Below the pieces are notes generated by a model. It saw only the letters and a program-made list of their open reading frames with translations. It had not been told where the DNA came from and ran no database searches. DNA of 64,000 nucleotides from Hyphomonadaceae bacterium UKL13-1 (lineage in GTDB: Bacteria > Pseudomonadota > Alphaproteobacteria > Caulobacterales > Aquidulcibacteraceae), in assembly GCA_001602435.1 (NCBI GenBank), contig CP012156.1, forward strand, positions 2,066,001 through 2,130,000, read 5' to 3'. The position numbers and the translations under genes are program-made. This document shows positions 20,261-28,351 of this stretch, one piece after another. Each line of letters opens with the position of its first letter. Positions within the stretch are counted from its first letter, which is position 1.

Positions 20261-20659
20261 ATGAAACTTTTCCCCGCCCTTCTGCTCACCGCCGCCCTCG
20301 CCCTTAGTGCCTGTGGCCAAGCCCCCAATGAAGCCGCCGCGACGGTGAAAGAGCTCAAAAGCTCTGCCGTTAGTGTTGCGGGCGATGCTGCCAAAGCAGT
20401 CGGCGAGGTCCTCGATACCAAGCTCGTGTGTCAGCTGGCCGGCCAGTCAGAGAGCTTTTGTGGCTGCTTGCAAACCGAACTTGGCCCAAAACTGAAGGCC
20501 GAGCATATTGATGCGGTGACGGCGATTGTGAAAACCTCGATCGATGGCTCCATCCAGTCCGCGGTTCAGACGGCCACGTCCTTGGACCCAAAGACCCGCA
20601 ACGGCCTCGTCTCTTGCGGCGCCAAAGCCGCGATTTCAGACGCCATTAGCGGGCAGTAG
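20261..20659 (+). CDS. Small lipoprotein, unknown function
   Basis: From the ATG at 20261 the protein is 132 aa with a lipoprotein signal peptide ending in the lipobox LSAC (Cys at about 18). The mature part has a coiled, Ala/Val-rich start, then three further cysteines (VCQLAG, FCGCLQ) and one near the end (LVSCGAK), suggesting disulfides in the periplasm. I do not recognise a family. It stands 90 bp after the TadG-like gene. Confidence 0.7.
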   Translation: MKLFPALLLTAALALSACGQAPNEAAATVKELKSSAVSVAGDAAKAVGEVLDTKLVCQLAGQSESFCGCLQTELGPKLKAEHIDAVTAIVKTSIDGSIQSAVQTATSLDPKTRNGLVSCGAKAAISDAISGQ

Positions 20660-20748
20660 ATCAAAAATGTTTCTTGTCTAAGGCTAGGCGAACCCAAAGC
20701 TACTAAGTAGTAAAAATTCAGAATTGAACAAATTTCTGGATTGGGCCT

Positions 20749-22059
20749 ATGGCAGAAGCCGCATTTTTAGACGCACGGAAGAACAGTAACCTAATGGCGC
20801 GCATCCAAGATGTGCTGCCAATAGCTTGCATTTCAAGCTTGGTCCTTGGCTTTGCAGTGGGCGGATTTTTGGCCGATTTGGGCGAATCCGATTGGATAAG
20901 TTCAATTGTCGGCTTTTTCGATGTTGTCGGCACGATGTGGATCAATGCCATTCGGATGACGGTCATCCCCTTGATCGTGCCGCTGTTAATTGCCGCCATT
21001 GCTGGATCAGAAAGCAGCCGTTCGGCGGGAACGATTGGCATTCAGACATTGGTCGCCTTTATCCTACTGAGTGTCTGCTATGCGGGCGTGGCGGCCTTGA
21101 GCGCGAAAGGGATGTTTTCCGGTTTGACGCTGGATCAATCCGTCACGGACAAGCTGCGTGCTTCCGTTCATGCCGCGGAAGTTCCGACCGGGGATGCCAG
21201 CATCACGACGTGGTTCAAGAATTTGATCCCAATCAACCCGATCAAGGCCGCTGCCGATGGCACGATGTTGTCATTGATGATTTTTGCAATTGCTTTTGGA
21301 TTTGCGAGTTTGGCCGCACCTGCGGACGCGCGGCACCAGATTGTAAATGCCTGCCGAACCATGAGTTCGGTAATGCTGGTCTTGGTTCAGGGCGTCCTAC
21401 TGGTCGCACCCCTTGGAATTTTCGCCTTAACCCTTGTCGTTGGCACCAAACTTGGAGGGGCAGCTTTTTCCGCTTTGGGCTATTTGATTAGCGTGCAAGT
21501 TGGTGCGGCATTCATCGTCAGTCTGGCCCTTATCGCAATTATGGTGATCTGGGGAAATTTGGCTTTCACCAAAGTCTTTATCGGCGTGATAAACCCAACG
21601 TCCGTCGCATTGGGAACGAGCTCCTCACTGTCAGCTTTGCCCGCCATGATTGAGACTTCAAGGGACACTTGGCGGTTGCCGGAGCGTGTTTATGGTTTTG
21701 TGTTGCCGTTTGCGGTCTCTACTTTTAAGCCGTCGACTGCCTATGCTTGGGTGTTCTCAACCTATTTTCTATCGATACTATACGGCATTTCATTTGGCCC
21801 AAAGGAGCTTGCGTTCGCGGCAACCTATGCGGCCCTGCTGAATGCAACGGTTCCGGGCATCCCGGGTGGCGGCATGATTGCGGTGGCCCCCCTCCTCCTT
21901 GCATTGGGCCTGCCGCTTGAAGGTCTGGCCATTTTGTTTGCAATTAACCCGATAACAGATCGCACGGCGACCGCGATCAACGTGCTCTCAAATCTGGCCG
22001 TCGCGGCCATTCTGGCTGCGATTCAGCGGCACGCGTTCACGGAGGGTTCAGACCTTTAG
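20749..22059 (+). CDS. Dicarboxylate/amino acid:cation symporter (DAACS)
   Basis: The 436-aa multi-pass symporter has the family features GTSSSLSALPAM (re-entrant loop 1), AVSTFKPSTAYAW, then VPGIPGGGMIAVAPLL (loop 2) and the terminal NPITDRTATAINV segment. It should import acidic amino acids or C4-dicarboxylates with Na+ or H+. The exact solute is not decided. No operon partner is evident. Confidence 0.9.
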   Translation: MAEAAFLDARKNSNLMARIQDVLPIACISSLVLGFAVGGFLADLGESDWISSIVGFFDVVGTMWINAIRMTVIPLIVPLLIAAIAGSESSRSAGTIGIQTLVAFILLSVCYAGVAALSAKGMFSGLTLDQSVTDKLRASVHAAEVPTGDASITTWFKNLIPINPIKAAADGTMLSLMIFAIAFGFASLAAPADARHQIVNACRTMSSVMLVLVQGVLLVAPLGIFALTLVVGTKLGGAAFSALGYLISVQVGAAFIVSLALIAIMVIWGNLAFTKVFIGVINPTSVALGTSSSLSALPAMIETSRDTWRLPERVYGFVLPFAVSTFKPSTAYAWVFSTYFLSILYGISFGPKELAFAATYAALLNATVPGIPGGGMIAVAPLLLALGLPLEGLAILFAINPITDRTATAINVLSNLAVAAILAAIQRHAFTEGSDL

Positions 22060-22176
22060 GCCCAAATAACACTGGTTACCATGGTTCGGCGCGCTTTTTG
22101 CAAGCACGCGGCGTCGACGTTGGATGTGTGCGAATCTGATCCAAGTCCAAAACTTTATGGGCGTCTTGTTGGTGCG

Positions 22177-23346
22177 ATGCCTGCCACCCCTAGGAGACAT
22201 CTTGTGATCGCACCAACGCGCCAACACATCTTTCCAGAAACAATTGAACCCTTGACGGGCGTCAGGTTCTTTCTCGCCTTGGGCGTGGTCTTCTTCCACT
22301 ACCAGCTTTTCTGGGTCTTACCTGCAGACGCCGCCCCCCTTCTCAATCGAGCCAGACTAGGGGTCGACATTTTCTTTATCCTGTCGGGCTTTATCTTGAC
22401 GCACGTCTATCTGACTGGCGACACGACCCCCTCTTATTGGCGCTTCATCAGTGCGCGATTTGCGCGGATCTATCCGGCCCATTTCATTATTCTGATCGGT
22501 GTTTTGGCCCTCACGTTGGGGGCAGGCTTGGTTGGAGTGCGTATTGATCATGCCAATTTCTCGACATTTGACTTTCTCACCAGCCTTTTTCTCGTCCATG
22601 CATGGTTCCCGACCCAACATATGGCCAATTGGAATGGTCCATCCTGGTCATTGTCGGCTGAATGGTTTGTCTACTTAGCCTTCCCCGCCTTTGCTTGGAT
22701 TGCGATGCGCTGGCGCGAGAAACCCCTTTTAATCATTGGGCTTGCCATCGCCGCCTTTGCGGCGCTCGATTTCGTTTATCAGACTTTGTTTGGATCTATC
22801 CTGACTGAAGCCCAAGAAAACCTTGGGATCCTGCTGGTTGTGCCTGAGTTCATTTACGGCATTGGGCTCTATTTTTTAGGGCAAAAGATCAATCTAAACC
22901 GGTTGCAGGCCAGCATCTTTGCCTTCGGCATGACAGTCATACTGCTCACCGCGATGCATTTTCACACCGATGATCGCTTGGTGGTTGGCATTGCTGGGCC
23001 ATTTGTGCTGTCGCTTGGCCTCTTGGCGAAATCTGGGCAGCGCAGCTTCCTCTCCCATAAATGGATGCAATTTGGCGGCGAGGCCTCCTTCGCGCTGTAT
23101 CTGGTGCATATGCCGATCCTGATGGTGTGGCGGAATGTCATTCAGAAATGGTTTGAGCTTGAGAAGACTTATCGTATGGGCTTGCCAGAGGTCGCGATCC
23201 TTTTGACGCTGACCCTGATCGCGGCTGGCCTCATTCATATCTGGTTTGAGCAACCTAGCCGCCTATGGCTACGAGGGCTGTTTAGCCGAAAGCCTGCGTC
23301 CATGAAGCTTCCAGATACCGCGCCCTTGGGTGACTCCAAGGGCTAA
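22177..23346 (+). CDS. Acyltransferase family 3 (OafA/YrhL-type membrane protein)
   Basis: Multi-pass membrane O-acyltransferase. Signatures are LTGVRFFLALGVVFFHYQ (with the conserved His), RLGVDIFFILSGFILTHVY, and ARFARIYPAHFI. About ten hydrophobic helices follow. The ATG at 22177 gives 389 aa; the open frame extends to 22081. The acceptor (polysaccharide, peptidoglycan or lipid) cannot be read from the sequence. Confidence 0.88.
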   Translation: MPATPRRHLVIAPTRQHIFPETIEPLTGVRFFLALGVVFFHYQLFWVLPADAAPLLNRARLGVDIFFILSGFILTHVYLTGDTTPSYWRFISARFARIYPAHFIILIGVLALTLGAGLVGVRIDHANFSTFDFLTSLFLVHAWFPTQHMANWNGPSWSLSAEWFVYLAFPAFAWIAMRWREKPLLIIGLAIAAFAALDFVYQTLFGSILTEAQENLGILLVVPEFIYGIGLYFLGQKINLNRLQASIFAFGMTVILLTAMHFHTDDRLVVGIAGPFVLSLGLLAKSGQRSFLSHKWMQFGGEASFALYLVHMPILMVWRNVIQKWFELEKTYRMGLPEVAILLTLTLIAAGLIHIWFEQPSRLWLRGLFSRKPASMKLPDTAPLGDSKG

Positions 23347-23446
23347 AACCGTCGCAATCTGGTGATAAATAGCTCGTCGAACCAAGTATCCGCTTGCCAA
23401 GTACGAAAAGATATGTTCTTGTTATGTTCTTATCTTTGGAGTATAT

Positions 23447-23803
23447 GTGATGACGACACAGGAAGTTGCCGAAGCTTTTACCGCGCTCTGCAAAGCAGGC
23501 CAAATGGATGAAGCGGGTCTGAAATTTTGGGCCGAAAACGTGCGCAGCATTGAGAATATGGAAGGCCCTGCCAGCGTCGCTGAAGGCATACCAGCGCTCA
23601 TTGCTAAGGGTGAGTGGTGGTATGGTGCCCATGAAGTCCACAGTGTTGAGACCCATGGTCCGTATGTGAACGGCGACCAATTCGCGCTGCGCTTTGTCAT
23701 GGATATTACGAACAAAGAAAGTGGCGAGCGCGTCGCGATGGATGAAATTGCGGTCTACACCGTGGCAAACGGCAAAATCAGCGAAGAGCGCTTCTACTAT
23801 TAA
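23447..23803 (+). CDS. SnoaL/NTF2-like small protein
   Basis: The 118-aa protein has the alpha/beta pattern of NTF2-like proteins: an N-terminal helix (TTQEVAEAFTALCKAGQ), FWAENVRSIE, then beta strands VHSVETHGPYVNGDQFALRFVMDI and a final VYTVANGKISEERFYY. Many such proteins are small isomerases or ligand binders; no catalytic residue can be assigned. The start may be 23447 or the ATG directly after it. It overlaps the convergent aminotransferase gene by 26 bp. Confidence 0.75.
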   Translation: MMTTQEVAEAFTALCKAGQMDEAGLKFWAENVRSIENMEGPASVAEGIPALIAKGEWWYGAHEVHSVETHGPYVNGDQFALRFVMDITNKESGERVAMDEIAVYTVANGKISEERFYY

Positions 23804-24917
23804 ACCAAGGCGTTAGGCGGGCCATCGCATCTTCGATTTGTGGCGTCGAAACCGCAAAGCTGAACCGGAGGTGCGTGTGGCCTGCCACAGGGTCAAAGTC
23901 GACGCCCGGTGCAATGGCGACGCCGGTATCCGTCAACATCTGATGGGCGAACGCCATGCTGTCCTCGGTCAGGTGGCTGACATCAGCATAGATGTAAAAG
24001 GCCCCATCTGGCGGTGCGATGCGCGTTACGCCCATGGCTGGCAAAGCCTGCAAAACAATCTCGCGATTGACGCGATAGGTGGCGACATTGGCCTCTAGCT
24101 CGTCAATGCAATCCATCGCGGCAAGGCCTGCATGCTGGGCCAGCGATGGCGCTGTCAGAAACAAATTGCCCATACGGGCGCGGGCGGCATCCACCAAATC
24201 GTCCGACGCCACCAACCAGCCCAACCGCCAGCCTGCCATCGAGAAATATTTTGAAAAAGAATTGACGACCAAAGCGTCTGTCGCAAATTCCAGCATGGAA
24301 TGGGTGGGGCCGACATAGCTCAGCCCATGATAGATTTCGTCAGATATGATCCGGATATTGCGACGGGCACAAACCTCCGCAATCGCCTTAAGTTCTTCAG
24401 CTGGAATAATTGTTCCTGTGGGATTGGCCGGACTGGCGAGGATCAAGCCTTTGGGCGCAGGCTCTAAAGCATCAATTTGGGCCGCCGAAATTTGAAACCG
24501 CGTCGCCTCGCCACAGACTATCTCTAAAGGTGCCAGATGCAGCGCCTTGACCGTATTGCGATAGGCGACATAGCCGGGGCTTGCAAAGGCAATCTGGTCA
24601 CCCGGCGCGAAGGCAGAGCTTAAGGCCATCACCAGCGCCGGGGATGCCCCACAGGTCAGGACAATCCGTTCTGGATCGACACTGACGCCATAGAGGTCCT
24701 GATACCGACCCGCCAGGGCTTCTTTGAGTGGGCTACTTTCCCAATAGCCCATACCATCGGTGTCCAGCACCTGATGGGCAGCAGCGATCGCTTTGGATGG
24801 TGCCCCCGTTGAAGGCTGGCCGAATTCCATATGGATCACCTTCTCGCCACGTGCCTTCATGGCATGGGCAAGGCGGCTGATGGAAATGGCGCGGAAGGGC
24901 TCAATCAAGGCAGTCAT
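23778..24917 (-). CDS. PLP-dependent aminotransferase, class I/II
   Basis: The 379-aa fold-type I enzyme has the PLP-binding lysine K223 in NSFSKYFSMAGWRLGW and the cofactor-contact residues N165 (ASPANPTG), D193 and Y196 (ISDEIYHGL). The N-terminal segment HMEFGQPSTGAP fits aspartate/alanine-type aminotransferases. The substrate is not decided. It converges on the NTF2-like gene with a short overlap and is divergent from the LysR gene, which may or may not regulate it. Confidence 0.9.
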   Translation of the reverse strand: MTALIEPFRAISISRLAHAMKARGEKVIHMEFGQPSTGAPSKAIAAAHQVLDTDGMGYWESSPLKEALAGRYQDLYGVSVDPERIVLTCGASPALVMALSSAFAPGDQIAFASPGYVAYRNTVKALHLAPLEIVCGEATRFQISAAQIDALEPAPKGLILASPANPTGTIIPAEELKAIAEVCARRNIRIISDEIYHGLSYVGPTHSMLEFATDALVVNSFSKYFSMAGWRLGWLVASDDLVDAARARMGNLFLTAPSLAQHAGLAAMDCIDELEANVATYRVNREIVLQALPAMGVTRIAPPDGAFYIYADVSHLTEDSMAFAHQMLTDTGVAIAPGVDFDPVAGHTHLRFSFAVSTPQIEDAMARLTPWFNSRSALR

Positions 24918-25055
24918 GGCACCCGCATAAACGGCTTAGGGGGGTGGTGTCGACCCCTTGGCCGCGCCTGATTTGGCAGCGCCCGAAAGCGCTCACGTGT
25001 AAGAATAGATTTTCTGATCGTTGAATTGTGCGATTTCTGGCATTAGACTTTCTCT

Positions 25056-25976
25056 ATGAGCACTGCCTATCCCCCCCTCAATGCGCTCCGCGCTTTTGAA
25101 GCCGCCGCGCGGCGTCTGTCCTTCACCAAAGCGGCCGAAGACCTCGACGTCACGCCCGGTGCCATCAGCCAGCAAGTCAAGATTCTGGAAGACTTCGTCG
25201 GCCAGCCCCTGTTCCGGCGCCTAGGTCGGGCGGTGGAACTTACCGACTCCGCGCGCGCCTCTATGCCTTTGTTGCGGGAAGCTTTTGAGCGGATTGACGA
25301 TGCCGTGCGCCAAATGCGCCTGCCCCTGCGGCGAGAACGGGTGTCGGTATCGGCGGCACCATCTTTTGCCTCCAAATGGCTGGTGCCGCGCATTGACCGC
25401 TTCCAAGCCGCCAACCCTGATGTTCAGGTCTGGGTGGCCGCCGATATGAACCTCGTTGATTTTGCTTATGCTGATGTTGATCTGGCGGTGCGCTATGGAC
25501 CCGGCTTTTATGAAGGCGTGACATCAGAAATGCTGATGGGCGAAGAAGTGCTGCCCGTGTGCAGCCCAGCCCTTTTGGAAGGGTCCAAACCCCTACGCAC
25601 CCCGCAAGACTTGGTTGGCCATACGCTGCTTCATGACGTAAGCCCCGACAATGACCCTTCCTGCCCCGATTGGTCGATGTGGTTGACCGCGCGCGGTGTG
25701 CCCCGTGCCGATGGCAATCAGGGCTTGCGCTTCAATCAATCCGCCATGGTGATTGATGCCGCTGCTTCTGGCCGCGGTGTCGCACTGGCCAAGCGCGCAA
25801 TCGCCGCCGCAGACCTGCACTCTGGTCGCCTTGTGGCACCTTTTTCTGGAGAGGGCGATAAGGTTGGCTTTGCCTATTGGCTGGTACGCCCCAAGGGCCG
25901 GACCATGACCCCTGCCCTCAAAGCCTTCTTGGATTGGATCAAATCGGAAGCAACTGGCGATGACTGGGTGATTTAG
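25056..25976 (+). CDS. LysR-family transcriptional regulator, GcvA-like
   Basis: The 306-aa protein has an N-terminal winged helix (about residues 7-66; NALRAFEAAARRLSFTKAAEDL, then VTPGAISQQVKILED) and a periplasmic-binding-protein-like effector domain from about residue 90. The sequence style is that of GcvA/AmpR-type regulators. It is divergent from the aminotransferase gene across a 138-bp gap, the classical LysR layout, so that gene is a plausible target (inference). Confidence 0.88.
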   Translation: MSTAYPPLNALRAFEAAARRLSFTKAAEDLDVTPGAISQQVKILEDFVGQPLFRRLGRAVELTDSARASMPLLREAFERIDDAVRQMRLPLRRERVSVSAAPSFASKWLVPRIDRFQAANPDVQVWVAADMNLVDFAYADVDLAVRYGPGFYEGVTSEMLMGEEVLPVCSPALLEGSKPLRTPQDLVGHTLLHDVSPDNDPSCPDWSMWLTARGVPRADGNQGLRFNQSAMVIDAAASGRGVALAKRAIAAADLHSGRLVAPFSGEGDKVGFAYWLVRPKGRTMTPALKAFLDWIKSEATGDDWVI

Positions 25977-26023
25977 TGATTGAGGCTTTGCGTCTGCACG
26001 CAGTCTAGTCTATCTGCGCGCCC

Positions 26024-26377
26024 ATGACTGATCGTGACCTTGAAAGCCGCAACACGGCTGCCAGCTGCCAGACCATGGCAGATGTGCGCCATGAAATTGA
26101 CCGCTTGGACCGTATTTTGGTGGCGCTAATTGCAGAGCGCCAGGGCTTTATGGATGCTGCTGCCCGCATTAAGGGCCATCGCGGCCTTGTGCGCGACGAA
26201 GCCCGCATTGCCGATGTGATTGCAAAAGTGGCTGTCAGTGCCGAACAGCACGGCCTGTCCATGTCGATAGCAGACCCGGTGTGGCGCACCATGATGGACC
26301 GCTGCATCGCTTATGAATTTACCGCCTTTGACGCCTTAGCCGCTAAAGCCGAGACTGCAGACAAAACCGAAGTTTAG
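26024..26377 (+). CDS. Chorismate mutase, AroQ class
   Basis: The 117-aa all-helical protein has the AroQ pattern: EIDRLDRILVALIAERQGFMDAAARIKG (helix 1), VRDEARIADVIAKV (with the conserved R and E), and WRTMMDRCIAYE (helix 3). It converts chorismate to prephenate; a PchB-type lyase is an alternative. It overlaps the convergent HPt gene by four bases. Confidence 0.87.
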   Translation: MTDRDLESRNTAASCQTMADVRHEIDRLDRILVALIAERQGFMDAAARIKGHRGLVRDEARIADVIAKVAVSAEQHGLSMSIADPVWRTMMDRCIAYEFTAFDALAAKAETADKTEV

Positions 26378-26760
26378 CGCAAAGACGCCAGAGCATAGTG
26401 ATGCTCGATCACCGCGATCTCGCCGATAACGGACTGCATCTCAGTGGTGATGGCCTCGTAGAACGCCCGCTTCTCATCTCGGCTTAAGGGATGAGCTTTG
26501 CTCGCCTCTTCGGCTTGGCCGCACAATTCGCCCAATTGCCACGCCCCAATCCCCCGAGCAGAGCCTTTGACGGAATGGGCGGCATTGCCCCAGTCTAGGG
26601 TTTCGGTGCTGGGCTGTAACAATTTACTCCACAGCTCAACTTGCTCGCGAAACAAGCCCAGCACTTCCAGCGCGAGCTCTTGGTCGCCACCGGTCATGCG
26701 CTCCAGATGCGCTTTATCCAGCACAGGGCCTTGCTGATGAAGAGGTATGCTTACATCCAT
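26374..26760 (-). CDS. Histidine phosphotransfer (HPt) domain protein
   Basis: From the ATG at 26760 this is a stand-alone HPt domain of 128 aa. The phosphorylatable histidine is H62 in AAHSVKGSARGIGA (the HxxKGS signature). Such proteins relay phosphate between response-regulator receivers. No kinase or regulator gene is adjacent, so it is an orphan node here. The frame extends 21 bases further upstream to 26781. Confidence 0.85.
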   Translation of the reverse strand: MDVSIPLHQQGPVLDKAHLERMTGGDQELALEVLGLFREQVELWSKLLQPSTETLDWGNAAHSVKGSARGIGAWQLGELCGQAEEASKAHPLSRDEKRAFYEAITTEMQSVIGEIAVIEHHYALASLR

Positions 26761-26908
26761 AGCCCCTTGATAGCGTTTCAAGGTTAAAACGGCATTTACA
26801 GGCTGCCATCACCAAGGTGTGATGTTTCTGAAGGCTTTATTCATGCTCGTTTCAGGCACAGGCTGACACACTCTGCCTCAGGGACATCTGAATCAAGGAG
26901 AGTTTTCA

Positions 26909-27487
26909 ATGCGTCTGCTTCTCACCAGCGCCCTTGTGCTAGCCGGTCTGGCCGTCACAGCCCCCGCACAGGCGCAAGGCATATCGGTCCATGTTGGCTC
27001 ACCCGGCCCGGTCTATGTAGACCGCCGTGGAGCCGATTACTGGGGCCCCTATGGCCAATGGCAAAGCTGGAACCCCCGCTGGGGCAATCCTGCCCTTTAT
27101 GCTAATCGTTGGGGCTTTGACGAATATCACCCCAGCCGTGGCTGGCGGCGCGACACGCAATGGTACAACCACCCTTCGGCTTGGTCGGGATGGGGTGGCT
27201 GGAACTGGTCATTCCAAGTACGCGGCGGCGATGATTACGGCCGTGGACGTGGCTGGGATCGCGATCGTGACCACTGGCGTGACCGCCATGATCGCCGGGA
27301 TCGTTACCGTGACCGGTATGAAGATCGCTTTAGCTATCGGGCACCAGTCGTGCGTTGTTATCGCCAGCAAAGCCATGACTGGATCCGCGGTCGCAAGGCC
27401 CTCGTCAGCTATGTGCTGTGCACCGACCCGCGTGGGCGGTCCTATGAAGAGGCAGGCTCGCGCCGGATTGAGGCTTGGCTCTGGTAA
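26909..27487 (+). CDS. Secreted Trp/Tyr/Arg/Asp-rich protein, unknown function
   Basis: The 192-aa protein has a clear signal peptide (LLLTSALVLAGLAVTAPAQAQ). The mature part is rich in W, Y, G, R and D, with WGPYGQWQSWNPRWGN, then a charged stretch of DR/RDR repeats (about 115-145), and two cysteines in the C-terminal part (VRCYRQQ, VLCTDP). Such proteins are common in caulobacters and sphingomonads and have no assigned role. An AAGGAGAG site lies directly upstream of the ATG. Confidence 0.72.
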   Translation: MRLLLTSALVLAGLAVTAPAQAQGISVHVGSPGPVYVDRRGADYWGPYGQWQSWNPRWGNPALYANRWGFDEYHPSRGWRRDTQWYNHPSAWSGWGGWNWSFQVRGGDDYGRGRGWDRDRDHWRDRHDRRDRYRDRYEDRFSYRAPVVRCYRQQSHDWIRGRKALVSYVLCTDPRGRSYEEAGSRRIEAWLW

Positions 27488-27538
27488 TTAGAGCCCCCAT
27501 TGGCGCGGCAAAAACACATAAGTCGTGCAAACAAAAGC

Positions 27539-27562
27539 GGCGCAGGGCTTGAACCCTGCGCC
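27539..27562. terminator. Perfect 9-bp hairpin, possible terminator
   Basis: GGCGCAGGG and CCCTGCGCC pair perfectly around a 6-nt loop, 50 bp after the secreted-protein gene. No T-run follows on the + strand; a T-rich flank exists only for leftward transcription. It may be a factor-assisted or weak terminator isolating the tRNA gene from readthrough. Confidence 0.4.
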
Positions 27563-27661
27563 CATTTGCGCCATACGCCCTTTCCCTTGTTTCTTGCGCC
27601 TCTCGTGGCGGCTCGCGCAAACCAAACGCCAGCGGCACTAGCCCAGATAAACAAGCCGGTC

Positions 27662-27739
<78 letters not shown>

Positions 27740-28351
27740 TTTTCTCAATTAATACATATAATTGACCGATCCCGACCACAAGGGAAAACTCCGATAATTT
27801 CAATTTGGGGCACAATTGGGGCACAGAAGCCATCAGGCACGATTTCAACAGCTTTTGGCACCAAGTTTAAATCGTGGTAGCGGAAAAAAGGACTTTCCAG
27901 CTTAGGCTAGGAAATGCCCTCAATTGGCATTCGGTTCCTCCTCCTTTTGCAGCACGGCCAAATGGGTGCGCGAAATCTACAGGGCGTTGGGGTGACCTTG
28001 GTAAGTCACGCAAACCTCAGGGATGAAGATTAAGTTGCAAAACCACATCAACAAGGCAAAAATCGGCTTCAGCGCCACACGCCATGTCTGCTTTGCGCCA
28101 AGGGCGGAAGCTTAAGCAAAAAAAGCGCATGCTTCAAAACGGACAGAACTTGTGGCAGCTAACTTCAGCCCCATCGCGTGAGTGACATGACTCGATGAAA
28201 GCTCTAGGCTTTGTTTTGGGTCTATTGAGTATAATGTGTGCGCCTCACTGGTCTTAAAAGAACGTGCTTCTGTAAACACGGCAGCAGTTCCTAGTTCGAT
28301 GCTACCCTTTGGAGACACAAATCATTCACATACACTCAGGAGTAGTCTACT
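27740..28351. other. Left-end non-coding region of the element with two arm-type repeats
   Basis: About 610 bp without a convincing gene. It holds two TTGGGGCACA copies 11 bp apart (27805-27814 and 27816-27825) that match the cluster before the integrase gene. A TATAAT-like box at 28230-28235 lies about 120 bp upstream of the nuclease-NTPase gene and could serve it, but no good -35 box stands at the right distance. Nothing else is recognised. Confidence 0.6.

Noticed and set aside
28112..28318. Small minus-strand frame at the left end of the element
   Set aside because: No ribosome site or domain; probably chance.
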